Position numbers and translations under genes: made by a program. Shown here in pieces: positions 23,931 to 31,740 of a DNA stretch of 64,000 nucleotides; positions within the stretch are counted from its first letter, which is position 1, and each line of letters starts with the position of its first letter. This DNA comes from Butyrivibrio sp. INlla16 (lineage in GTDB: Bacteria; Bacillota; Clostridia; Lachnospirales; Lachnospiraceae). The stretch covers positions 181,430-245,429 of the forward strand of contig NZ_FMYB01000001.1 of NCBI RefSeq assembly GCF_900104155.1. Direction: 5' to 3'. The notes under the pieces were generated by a model, which saw only the letters and a program-made list of their open reading frames with translations, was not told the origin of the DNA and searched no databases.

Positions 23931-25205
23931 CTATATCATTACGACTGCACTAAATTCTTCTTCAGTACATGCAATGGCAAAACTTCCATCGTATTTTGCC
24001 GTAACTCCTTCCACATTAGAGAGTCCTATACCATTGCTCTCATCAGAATCGGTCTGCACCTTGTTATCTAAAATCGTGACTTTCTGCACCACAGGATTCT
24101 TTATCATAAGGATTAGATTATCGTCCTTTTCAACAAATTTTACCTGTATAGATGCACTCTCCCCAGAAAGCATCACTTTTTCACACTCATGTATCGCATT
24201 CTCAATGAGATTTCCCAAAAGAATAACAATATCCTCATCAGAAATCCTTATATCATGAAGATCACTGACAGCAAATGTCATTCCAATTCCCTTTTCCTTG
24301 GCTATACGATACTGCTGATTCAAAACAGCATTTATAACTGGATGTCCTACATTTACCTCAGATATCTCCACAGATATACTTTTGGTTAACTTCTCCACAT
24401 AATCTGTAGCGGATTCCACGTCACCACTGGCTAATAGTTCCTGTATGGTTGCAAGCTGCTTTTTATAATCATGAAGCTTTTTCCCTTGGCGCTCATATAG
24501 TGACTGCATATCCCTGAAAGCCTGAAGCTGGTTCTGCTTGCGCTCTATCTGTACAGCAGACAAGCGTATTTCTTCATCCTTTTTCAATAATTCCTGTAAG
24601 ATGAAAAGAGCTGCAATATTAACTACAATCAGTAATATTGATACAAATATTTCGAAGGCCCCCATAGCACCACTCACAAATAGTGTCGCAAAGTAAAAGC
24701 CTGCAATAACACTTGAAAACGGGATCCAAATGAAATTATAAATCTTGTTAGATGAATGCTTCAGTAAATGTTTTAAATATGTAAGCTGCTTTCTAAGAAT
24801 AAAAGTAGTGCAGAAAAGCAAGGCAAACGGTATCAATAATAAGAAACGCGCTAATTCTTTATCCCCAAAAGCGACCTGACTTATTCCAACAATGGTGGAT
24901 TCAAACAAAATCAGCATTAGAACTTTTGAACCCGCAAAGAAAATCCCAATAAAAGCAGATGCTTTATAGCACACTATAATATAAATGATATTCACCAATA
25001 CCAGCATCAGTATTTTCAGAGGGTAAAACTCACTTGATAAAGCTTCAACAAACAATGCTTCTGCTATACAAGCAGCATAAAGTCCCATACTGCATATAAT
25101 CTTTCCCCTCAAATTCCATTTGCATTCAAGAAATGAATCATAAAAATATATACTTAATGCCGTCTCAATTATTCCCTCTGCAAAGAAAACTATCCATGCC
25201 ATCAT
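23931..25205 (-). CDS. GHKL histidine kinase of LytTR system 1
   Basis: This 424-residue AgrC-like kinase has six or seven membrane helices in residues 1-200, a coiled coil, then the dimerisation helix with the likely phospho-acceptor His in KKLHDYKKQLATIQ. The ATPase domain has NLIENAIHECEKV (N box) and GIGLSNVEGVTAKYDG (G box). The start codon overlaps the stop of the response regulator gene (ATGA), so the two are coupled. Such kinases usually sense peptides at the membrane; no peptide gene was found nearby. Confidence 0.88.
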   Translation of the reverse strand: MMAWIVFFAEGIIETALSIYFYDSFLECKWNLRGKIICSMGLYAACIAEALFVEALSSEFYPLKILMLVLVNIIYIIVCYKASAFIGIFFAGSKVLMLILFESTIVGISQVAFGDKELARFLLLIPFALLFCTTFILRKQLTYLKHLLKHSSNKIYNFIWIPFSSVIAGFYFATLFVSGAMGAFEIFVSILLIVVNIAALFILQELLKKDEEIRLSAVQIERKQNQLQAFRDMQSLYERQGKKLHDYKKQLATIQELLASGDVESATDYVEKLTKSISVEISEVNVGHPVINAVLNQQYRIAKEKGIGMTFAVSDLHDIRISDEDIVILLGNLIENAIHECEKVMLSGESASIQVKFVEKDDNLILMIKNPVVQKVTILDNKVQTDSDESNGIGLSNVEGVTAKYDGSFAIACTEEEFSAVVMI

Positions 25206-25912
25206 ATTTTTTCACCTGCAAACAGTGCAAATATCCTTCGCACCTCTTTATATCTGGCTCTAGGGATTGGCAACTGCCTCCCATCATCCATAGTGAGGAC
25301 ATAGTTGTTGATATTACGGATATGATCCATATTTACAAGGAAGCTGTTATGCACCCTTAGAAAGCCATGACTTTTAAGCTGTTCCTCCATGTCATCAAGC
25401 TTCTTGTATATCTGATATGACTCATTTTTCAATCTAATAGTATTTTTATGCCCTGCGGTTTCAATCAACAGAATATCTGATGCTTGCAGGCATACTTCAC
25501 CGCCCACACAAGAGAATAGTATTTTGTTAGATTTTCGTTTTTTCTCATGGCATAGATCGTCCATGCATTCTGAAAAAGTTTTGTCCAGATCATCCTTTAT
25601 GAGGAAACGGCTCGCCCTTACTTTATAACCATCAAGAGCATAATTCATATAGGCCGTAACAAGAACGATAGGAACATCTTCATTCTCTTCGCGGATATTT
25701 TTGGCAACAGTAAGACCATCCATGTCATCCATGTTTATGTCAAGGAAAATTGCATCTATGTCAGCATTTTTAGATATAGCTTTTAGCAGTTCTTCTCCTG
25801 AGCCGCACTCACTAATAGACATACCGATACGTTTTTCTTTATCATATTTTTCAATCATATCCCGAAGCTTCGTTAAATCCTTTTTATCATCATCACAAAT
25901 TAAAATGTTCAT
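25202..25912 (-). CDS. LytTR response regulator 1
   Basis: This 236-residue protein has a receiver domain at 1-120, with DDDKKD at the start, the phospho-acceptor Asp in DAIFLDINMDDMDG and the Lys in SRFLIKDD. The LytTR DNA-binding domain spans 135-235 (ILLIETAGHKNTIRLKNESY, GFLRVHNSFLVNMDHIRNIN). LytTR proteins bind pairs of 9-bp direct repeats about 12 bp apart, which fits the nine sites in this cluster. Operator 7 lies upstream of this gene, so it may control itself. Confidence 0.9.
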   Translation of the reverse strand: MNILICDDDKKDLTKLRDMIEKYDKEKRIGMSISECGSGEELLKAISKNADIDAIFLDINMDDMDGLTVAKNIREENEDVPIVLVTAYMNYALDGYKVRASRFLIKDDLDKTFSECMDDLCHEKKRKSNKILFSCVGGEVCLQASDILLIETAGHKNTIRLKNESYQIYKKLDDMEEQLKSHGFLRVHNSFLVNMDHIRNINNYVLTMDDGRQLPIPRARYKEVRRIFALFAGEKI

Positions 25913-25979
25913 AGGAACACCTTCTTTCTATTCATATAATTATGATATCGGATATTCGCATTGAAATAAAATATGGCTG

Positions 25980-26011
25980 CATTAAACGACGGTAAAATGG
26001 CGTAAAACGAC
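25980..26011 (-). promoter_or_regulatory. LytTR-type operator 7 (variant)
   Basis: CATTAAACGAC (25980-25990) and CGTAAAACGAC (26001-26011) keep the 21-bp period but differ in sequence from sites 1-6. GATATCAT follows about 31 nt downstream on the minus strand, in front of regulator 1. Confidence 0.7.
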
Positions 26012-26021
26012 GGTGGAAGGA

Positions 26022-26055
26022 CAAAAATAGGGACACTCCAATCCGGAATGTCCCT
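26022..26055 (-). terminator. Terminator of the EF-hand/FliD-like unit
   Basis: AGGGACA (26029-26035) pairs with TGTCCCT (26049-26055), with an inner TCC/GGA. ATTTTTGT follows on the minus strand. It lies right after the 26071-27054 gene. Confidence 0.8.
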
Positions 26056-26070
26056 GAAGGTTCATGGCTC

Positions 26071-27054
26071 TTATATTCCATATAGCATTTTCCTATGCTC
26101 TATGGCTTTTTCAGTCAATTCTTTATTGAGATCCTGCCTCTTCTGATAGTCCTCAAGCTGCTTCTTCTGTCTCGCTGCTCTCTGAGCCCGGCGCCTTGCA
26201 TTGTCATTGTTGTTATTGCGCCTGCTCCTCTGGGAGTTCTCGCTACGCATTTTTTCCAAAACTTCATCCAGTTTCTCTGCTGCACTCATAAGTTCTGATT
26301 CGCGGCCTTTGATGGCAAGATCAACGTGCTGGATTGTTCCAGCAGTGCCATCTTCTTTTAGAAATATACCTGTTTTTCGCACCTTTCCATCCAGAACGCC
26401 GTCCTCGCCATCAAGGGTAAACTCCGTATCTTCGGATCCCAGGAAAATTGCACCTACTCCCGCTTCTTTCAGGCTCTTCATCTCATCTTCTCCATCGTCT
26501 GTCTTGCTCCAGACTTTGAGCTTGTCAAAAACCTCATCGTTTTCATCAATCCAGCCGTTACCATCAGTATCGTATTCGGCAAGGTCCTTGAAGCCGTCAC
26601 CGCTCTTTACACCAAAGAGCTCTGTGCCGTCATTAATCTTTCCATCATCGTTTTTATCAAGGGCAAGGAATCCGCTTCCTGCCTTTGTCATGGAGATTTC
26701 ATCCTCCTTGCCATCGGCATCCAGATCAAACTTAAATTTCTTATCGCTGAGCCCGGAAGTCTGCGCATTATAATTGATGATAAGAGGGTCAAACAGGTTG
26801 TCCAGTGGAGATGACATTGGTATAAAGGTTTCATGTTCTTTCTGACGGGCCATGCTTACATCAACGTCAACCTTAATGTCCCTTCCGTCTTCGGTTTGTA
26901 CCTTGCCGGAGGCTTTATAATCAGTCTTTTCTTTTTCTACGTGCTTTTCTACAATCCCAGCAAAAAATCCGCCTGTCCCTGCGCCGCCTGTCTTCAAATC
27001 CTTTTGATAGCTGTAGTTTGCATTAGAGCACACATCACTATTAGCTATCTTCAT
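26071..27054 (-). CDS. Calcium-binding repeat protein (EF-hand/dockerin-like loops)
   Basis: This 327-residue protein has no signal peptide. Residues about 105-200 hold DxDxDG loops: DLDADGKEDEI, DKNDDGKINDGTELFG, DTDGNGWIDENDEVF and KVWSKTDDGEDEM, the pattern of the C-terminal calcium-binding domains of many secreted bacterial proteins. The last 80 residues are an Arg/Asn/Gln-rich helix. It follows the FliD-like gene after 53 bp and shares operator 8. An exported protein that folds on meeting calcium outside is plausible. Confidence 0.7.
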   Translation of the reverse strand: MKIANSDVCSNANYSYQKDLKTGGAGTGGFFAGIVEKHVEKEKTDYKASGKVQTEDGRDIKVDVDVSMARQKEHETFIPMSSPLDNLFDPLIINYNAQTSGLSDKKFKFDLDADGKEDEISMTKAGSGFLALDKNDDGKINDGTELFGVKSGDGFKDLAEYDTDGNGWIDENDEVFDKLKVWSKTDDGEDEMKSLKEAGVGAIFLGSEDTEFTLDGEDGVLDGKVRKTGIFLKEDGTAGTIQHVDLAIKGRESELMSAAEKLDEVLEKMRSENSQRSRRNNNNDNARRRAQRAARQKKQLEDYQKRQDLNKELTEKAIEHRKMLYGI

Positions 27055-27107
27055 ATGTCATTGTCCTCGTATTTGTGTAAACAGATATAGTTACTGAAAG
27101 TGCTACC

Positions 27108-27866
27108 TTAGAACCATCTGGAGAACATGGATGAAAGGAAAGATCCGTATCCACCATATCCGCCAAGCAGATTGTTTGTTCCATATCGTCCATTTGAACC
27201 ATATATACCGGTAGTTACCGAAAATCTGCTTGCTGTAACCGCTGCCTGGGATGTCAGGGAAGCATTGTTACGCATTCTCTGTCCAAAGGATCCTGCTCCT
27301 GCAAACGCTTTCTTTATATCATCTTTGGTTGCTCCCTTGAAAACATCCTCATCCACAGAGAGTTCACCGGTCTTACTGTCATAGCCGATACCAATCTTTC
27401 TGAGATCTGATACATTGTTAAGAGCATCTTCCCTCATCCAGCCTGCTCTGTTTCTGACAGTTGTACTCGTAGTATTTCTAGCATTTGTGCTGACTTCGTT
27501 GTAACCTTCTACAAAATTCTTTACGGTCTTAAGGAGCTGATCAGTGTTCTTCTCCTCATACATCTCACCGTAGGAAAGTTTACGTCCGGCATTTTCAACC
27601 TTCACAGCGCCATCAGCGACATTCGCATCTGCCATGTAAGACCTGTTGTTAGTGGCATTATAAGCATTGTTCATAGCCTTTATGGTGTTGGCACTAAGGC
27701 CAAAATAGCTGTTATTGCCACCGATACCAGAAGATCTGGATGTTCCACGGGTTCCTGTAGTCCTGCTCCTGTTATTCACATGCGACGTTCCCTGTCTGTT
27801 CCAAATGTTGGAGGCTCCGCCTATCCTGCTTGTCAGGACATCAAAATAGTTTTGTCCAAAGTTCAT
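27108..27866 (-). CDS. Protein resembling the C-terminus of flagellar cap protein FliD
   Basis: This 252-residue protein starts MNFGQNYFDVLTSRIGGASN, with GAGGAGG upstream and no signal peptide. The segment VKNFVEGYNEVSTNA, then LRKIGIGYDSKTGELSVDED, resembles the DIGI-x(n)-DGxLSxDExxF end of FliD, which is exported through the flagellar type III apparatus. Residues 225-252 are Gly/Tyr-rich. Most of FliD is missing, so it is not a working cap. Operator 8 lies upstream. Confidence 0.6.
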   Translation of the reverse strand: MNFGQNYFDVLTSRIGGASNIWNRQGTSHVNNRSRTTGTRGTSRSSGIGGNNSYFGLSANTIKAMNNAYNATNNRSYMADANVADGAVKVENAGRKLSYGEMYEEKNTDQLLKTVKNFVEGYNEVSTNARNTTSTTVRNRAGWMREDALNNVSDLRKIGIGYDSKTGELSVDEDVFKGATKDDIKKAFAGAGSFGQRMRNNASLTSQAAVTASRFSVTTGIYGSNGRYGTNNLLGGYGGYGSFLSSMFSRWF

Positions 27867-27947
27867 AAAAAAACACCTCCTCTTAAGGACGATCACTTTA
27901 TCTATTTCAAGTATCGTCTACAAAAGGAGGCGTTTAAATAGGTATGT

Positions 27948-27979
27948 AATGAACGGACATGTTTATGTAATGAATAGTC
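27948..27979 (-). promoter_or_regulatory. LytTR-type operator 8 (second class)
   Basis: AATGAACGGAC (27948-27958) and AATGAATAGTC (27969-27979) have a 21-bp period and resemble site 9 more than sites 1-6. GATACT lies about 32 nt downstream on the minus strand. The right half touches the stop codon of kinase 2. Confidence 0.7.
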
Positions 27980-29381
27980 AGTTTCCTGTGTTTTGGAGCA
28001 TTACTTTCACTTCAAAGACCTTATTTTCCGTCTTCACGTCCATGACTCCAAGGTACTTGTCAGAAATCTGCATAACACTCTTTAATCCAATTCCATGCTT
28101 GTCAGACTTCGAAGCATCTTTCTTTTTGCTTACAATGCTGTTATCAGCCCCTCTGATAACCTTTCCATCATATGAGTTTTCTGTTTTTACCAGATAAAAG
28201 TTATCTTTTGAAGTGCCTGATATCTTTATGAAGCGGTCTTCTTCCGGAATGACCACCACTGCTTCCAATGCATTATCCAGAAGATTATTGAGCACAATAG
28301 CCATATCCATGGCGCTGATATTCTTTTCCACAGGAAAAGAAAAATCGCAATCAAAGGAGCATCCAAGTTTTTCCGCCTGAGATGCCGCCTCATTTATGAC
28401 AACATCAGTAACAGGATTCCCGGTAGAATACTTAACACCGCCGGCATTAAGTTCTATATCCATTTCACTAAGGAACTGCGAGGCATCCTGATACCGGTTG
28501 TTTTCAATAAAGCTTTTCAGTATCATCAGCTTTCCAGCCATATCATGGCGCAGTGTTCTGATCTGATCATGGTGCTTTTCTGTGTATTCAATCTTTTTCC
28601 GAAGAAACTCCTGCTCACGGACCTGTTCCTGTAGCAACAATTCCTCTTCCTTTAGTCTTCTGTACCGCTGCCATGTTGCGATAGCGGACATCTCTCCAAT
28701 GAATATGAGAATAGCCAGGATTGGTAGTACAAGCTTAAGGTTCTTCTTTTCATCCAAGAGAATAAATACTTCCTTTTCCAGCGGAACCACCATGACCTCT
28801 GCAATGAGGTAGGCAATAACATAGGACACCCCGGAATATATTGAAAGATAAAGTGCCTCAGTCCAGGACATGTCCCGCTTGTGCACGCATATCTTTTCAA
28901 TGCAGAAATAGATAGCGATGAAAGCCGCTGCCAGGAACACTATCTCCAGTGCCATCTGAACCATCATCCTGCCATAAAATACAGCAAGCGCATCACCCTG
29001 TGAATAGTCTATGTTCTGTGTGAACCATATGGATATGTAATCAGACAGGACAATATTCATGATGTACCATACAAAAAACATGTTCTGCCATAGGAAATAG
29101 ACGAACACGATATGCGGCAAAATCCTTTTATCATAGAAATAGAATACAGCCAGTATCGTCAACAGACTTATAATGGTCCAGGCACCTCTGGTTGAAAAAG
29201 GCACCACAAAAAGAGTTGCCCCTTCGGCAGTAATAACTACCGAAATCACTATCTTTTTTGCCCTGTCCATGACATCATCACTTATAAAAGCATTGATAAG
29301 AAATCCAAGAAGAATGCCTCGGACAAGAATAATCATAATCCCATAGCATTCTTCTACAATTCGAAACATCTGCTCCGTCAT
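27978..29381 (-). CDS. GHKL histidine kinase of LytTR system 2
   Basis: This 467-residue kinase has six or seven membrane helices in residues 1-240, a coiled coil (EEELLLQEQVREQEFLRKKI), then RTLRHDMAGKLMILKSF with the likely phospho-His. LNNLLDNALEAVVV is the N box and GIGLKSVMQISDKYLG the G box. It follows regulator 2 by 53 bp. With kinase 1 it gives the cluster two separate inputs. No peptide-processing gene (AgrB-like) is present. Confidence 0.88.
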   Translation of the reverse strand: MTEQMFRIVEECYGIMIILVRGILLGFLINAFISDDVMDRAKKIVISVVITAEGATLFVVPFSTRGAWTIISLLTILAVFYFYDKRILPHIVFVYFLWQNMFFVWYIMNIVLSDYISIWFTQNIDYSQGDALAVFYGRMMVQMALEIVFLAAAFIAIYFCIEKICVHKRDMSWTEALYLSIYSGVSYVIAYLIAEVMVVPLEKEVFILLDEKKNLKLVLPILAILIFIGEMSAIATWQRYRRLKEEELLLQEQVREQEFLRKKIEYTEKHHDQIRTLRHDMAGKLMILKSFIENNRYQDASQFLSEMDIELNAGGVKYSTGNPVTDVVINEAASQAEKLGCSFDCDFSFPVEKNISAMDMAIVLNNLLDNALEAVVVIPEEDRFIKISGTSKDNFYLVKTENSYDGKVIRGADNSIVSKKKDASKSDKHGIGLKSVMQISDKYLGVMDVKTENKVFEVKVMLQNTGN

Positions 29382-29434
29382 AAAGCCCCCATGTTCAAAT
29401 TATTAATTGTCTGCACCTGCGTTAAACATACGAG

Positions 29435-30199
29435 TCATGATATAAAATCCAAGTACGCCTTGATGAAATCTGCATATTTATATTTTGAGATGATCAGTGA
29501 TTCACCATTATCAATCTTGGCTTCGGATTTTGAATACCCTTTTACATGCTTCATGTTGACAATATAACCTCTATGAATCCTGAAATAGTTTTTGCCGAGT
29601 TCGCATTCAAATTCGGACATAGGCTTGTAGATTTCATAGTTCTGATCTGGCAAATGCACTACGGCTTTTCTTCCTGAGCTTTCAATGTACAGAACATCCT
29701 TAAGATTTAAGTTTATCAAACCTTTACCGGATTGAAGCGCTATAAAATTATCCTCTGACTTCTCGTATGTTGTCTCACACACAAGCTGAGCATCTAACTT
29801 TTTCAGCTCTTCAATTGCCCTGTGAAGTTCGCCATCAAAAGAAAACCGATCTACCGGTTTCAAAAGATATCCATAAGCCTTGACTCCAAAGGCATCACCC
29901 ATTCTGTCAGGAATACCGGTCACATATATGATCAGCGGCCTTGAGGCACGCATGCTTTTCCCATTATGCTCTATGCGGCAGCCAAGCTCTCTTGCCGTCT
30001 CTATGCCGTCATTCCCGTCCATGGCAATATCAAGGAAAAGGACATCAATCTTTATTCCGGCATCTATATCTTTTATCAGTTCTTCCCCGGAAACATATTC
30101 TCTTATATCTGCTTTATATGAACTGTCAGACAGCCATACATGTAGTAAATCCCTTACAGCCTTTTCGTCATCACATACTGCAAAACAATACTTTCCCAT
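29435..30199 (-). CDS. LytTR response regulator 2
   Basis: This 254-residue protein has a receiver domain (CDDEKAV at the start, phospho-acceptor Asp in VLFLDIAMDGNDG, Lys in YLLKPVDRFSF) and a LytTR domain from about 150 (VLYIESSGRKAVVHLPDQNY, YFRIHRGYIVNMKHVKGYSK). I start at MGKYCFAVCDDE, where AAGG lies upstream and the receiver fold begins. Its leader carries operator 9 and a strong terminator-like hairpin. Probably controls class-two sites 8 and 9. Confidence 0.9.
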   Translation of the reverse strand: MGKYCFAVCDDEKAVRDLLHVWLSDSSYKADIREYVSGEELIKDIDAGIKIDVLFLDIAMDGNDGIETARELGCRIEHNGKSMRASRPLIIYVTGIPDRMGDAFGVKAYGYLLKPVDRFSFDGELHRAIEELKKLDAQLVCETTYEKSEDNFIALQSGKGLINLNLKDVLYIESSGRKAVVHLPDQNYEIYKPMSEFECELGKNYFRIHRGYIVNMKHVKGYSKSEAKIDNGESLIISKYKYADFIKAYLDFIS

Positions 30200-30237
30200 G
30201 AGCCCTTGCCTCTTATACTGTTTCCCCTGCAAACGCA

Positions 30238-30272
30238 AAAATGCTTAGCACGGACATCCATGTAAGCATTTT
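30238..30272 (-). terminator. Strong hairpin in the leader of regulator 2
   Basis: AAAATGCTTA (30238-30247) pairs with TAAGCATTTT (30263-30272), and five more pairs close the inner stem. TTTTTGCG follows on the minus strand. It lies between operator 9 and the start codon, so it can act as an attenuator. Confidence 0.65.
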
Positions 30273-30329
30273 CGACATAATCCTATATTCATCATAACAT
30301 CACAGCAATCATTACAGAAATATTCATGT

Positions 30330-30361
30330 CATGAATGGACACTTTTTTGTAATGAATGGTC
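30330..30361 (-). promoter_or_regulatory. LytTR-type operator 9 (second class)
   Basis: CATGAATGGAC (30330-30340) and AATGAATGGTC (30351-30361) have a 21-bp period. TATGAT, a possible -10, lies about 32 nt downstream on the minus strand, ahead of regulator 2. Confidence 0.75.
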
Positions 30362-30436
30362 AGTCTCTTTACCAAAGACTAATATACCTTCTAAAATAAC
30401 TCCTACCCTCAGATTACGATTTCAGTAACAATTCAA

Positions 30437-31063
30437 TCAATATGATGTATATATGCCAGGCTCAGTTTCTTTGAATTGCAGGTATCTATTAGGGCTTGAA
30501 GCGATGTGAAAAGCTCCGTCTTTCTCTTTAAGTACTGTTACATAAAGGCTTATTTCGGTTCCATTAAGGAAAACATAACAGGTATCATTTTCAAATTTAT
30601 CAGTTATATCAACAGCCTGCTCCTGAAAATATAGCATTATCTTGCCATCATCGTTATAACTTACATCTACTTCTCTGGAAAGATGCAGTATCAATTCATC
30701 CTCTGTCAGGGCTCTCTCTGTGCCATCAGCCTCGATGGCAACACCTCCTCCGCCAGCTTCTCTTACACTTCCATCTGTGTCGGTATATTCCATGGTATAA
30801 TTACCTAATCCATCAAAGTCAATGGTTACATCAGTCTGGTCGCCATGCATCCATAACTGAATTGTTCTTTGGATTCCACCAACATTTGCAGCATAAGCCG
30901 TTCCGGAACCACCAACAATTACGAAGCAGGCCGCAACTGCAGCAGCGAAAGTTCTTAACATTGCTTTTTTCTTTAATATTGCCATTTTTTCATCATCCAA
31001 AGTAAAGTCACTGGAGGTCTGTAAAACCGAAAATGCTTTCTTGTACTGTTCTCTATTGCTCAT
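30437..31063 (-). CDS. Anti-sigma-factor-like membrane protein
   Basis: This 208-residue protein has a cytoplasmic N-terminus of about 35 residues, one membrane helix (FAAAVAACFVIVGGSGTAYA) and an outer domain with TIDFDGLGNYTMEYTDTDGS and a TELILHLSREVDVSYND-like segment. Its start overlaps the sigma-factor stop by 11 bp. Overlap with an ECF sigma gene and this topology fit an anti-sigma factor that holds the sigma factor until a signal arrives; the zinc motif of ZAS domains is absent. Confidence 0.65.
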   Translation of the reverse strand: MSNREQYKKAFSVLQTSSDFTLDDEKMAILKKKAMLRTFAAAVAACFVIVGGSGTAYAANVGGIQRTIQLWMHGDQTDVTIDFDGLGNYTMEYTDTDGSVREAGGGGVAIEADGTERALTEDELILHLSREVDVSYNDDGKIMLYFQEQAVDITDKFENDTCYVFLNGTEISLYVTVLKEKDGAFHIASSPNRYLQFKETEPGIYTSY

Positions 31064-31535
31064 CTTCCCAGCCCTCCTTAAGTGCGTCTTTTAGTTTTGC
31101 ACGTCCGCGTGATAATCTGACCTTTATATTGCTTTCTGTGGTTCTGAGTATCTTGGCTATCTCTTTGATGCTGTAGTCTTCGTAGTAAAAGAGATGAACT
31201 ACAACTCTATATTTTTCGGGCAGCTTCATAACCTCTTCAAATAATTCCTTAGTTTCCGGTGTTTCAAATGATAATGTCTCAATATAATTATCCAAAGGCA
31301 TTCCATTCCTATGCCAGAAAGAGGACTGAATATTTTTGGCTTTATTAATTGCCACTCTGAGTAGCCATGCGCGTATATGCTGTTCATTATCAAAGTTTTT
31401 ATGTGTCATGTAATATTGAAGAAAAGTATCCTGAACAACGTCTTCTGCGTCACTGGCATTTTTACAAATATTGAATGCCACCGCATACACATTGTTCTTG
31501 TACATATTCATCAGTTCCTGTACAGGTAGTTTCAT
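31053..31535 (-). CDS. ECF-type RNA polymerase sigma factor
   Basis: This 160-residue protein has region 2 (YAVAFNICKNASDAEDVVQD, then TFLQYYMTHKNF ... AWLLRVAINKAKN) and region 4 (LPEKYRVVVHLFYYEDYSIK, then EIAKILRTTESNIKVRLSRGR), the full ECF layout. It directs RNA polymerase to a small set of promoters, probably including its own. The overlapping membrane protein gene is the likely anti-sigma partner. It lies on element 1 between the LytTR cargo and a PBECR4-like gene, so its target could be either. Confidence 0.9.
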   Translation of the reverse strand: MKLPVQELMNMYKNNVYAVAFNICKNASDAEDVVQDTFLQYYMTHKNFDNEQHIRAWLLRVAINKAKNIQSSFWHRNGMPLDNYIETLSFETPETKELFEEVMKLPEKYRVVVHLFYYEDYSIKEIAKILRTTESNIKVRLSRGRAKLKDALKEGWEDEQ

Positions 31536-31596
31536 TTAATGCTCCTTCTTTTAAGGCCTTATACTAATATTACAATTGACCCAAAGAAAAGGTTAC

Positions 31597-31632
31597 AAAA
31601 AAAACGATGAAGAATATTTTTCCTCATCGTTT
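31597..31632 (-). terminator. Terminator of the PBECR4-like gene
   Basis: AAACGATGA (31602-31610) pairs with TCATCGTTT (31624-31632). Eight T residues follow on the minus strand. It lies about 110 bp past the PBECR4-like stop. Confidence 0.85.
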
Positions 31633-31740
31633 GATTTCCAAAACAGAAAATAGCAGATCTCTAGCTCTCTTGTTTATTAAATTCAATAAGCCTTACACAC
31701 ATACTTCGCCCATCAAAACTTTCTATCATCAAACAATGCC

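Noticed and set aside
26201..26773. 190-codon plus-strand frame opposite the calcium-binding protein gene
   Set aside because: It is antisense to a clear gene, Ser/Pro-rich, and reflects the codon pattern of that gene.
11510..30361. The 11-bp direct repeats considered as transposon ends or MITEs
   Set aside because: They are direct, not inverted, have a fixed 21-bp period and a fixed distance to -10-like hexamers, which fits regulator sites.
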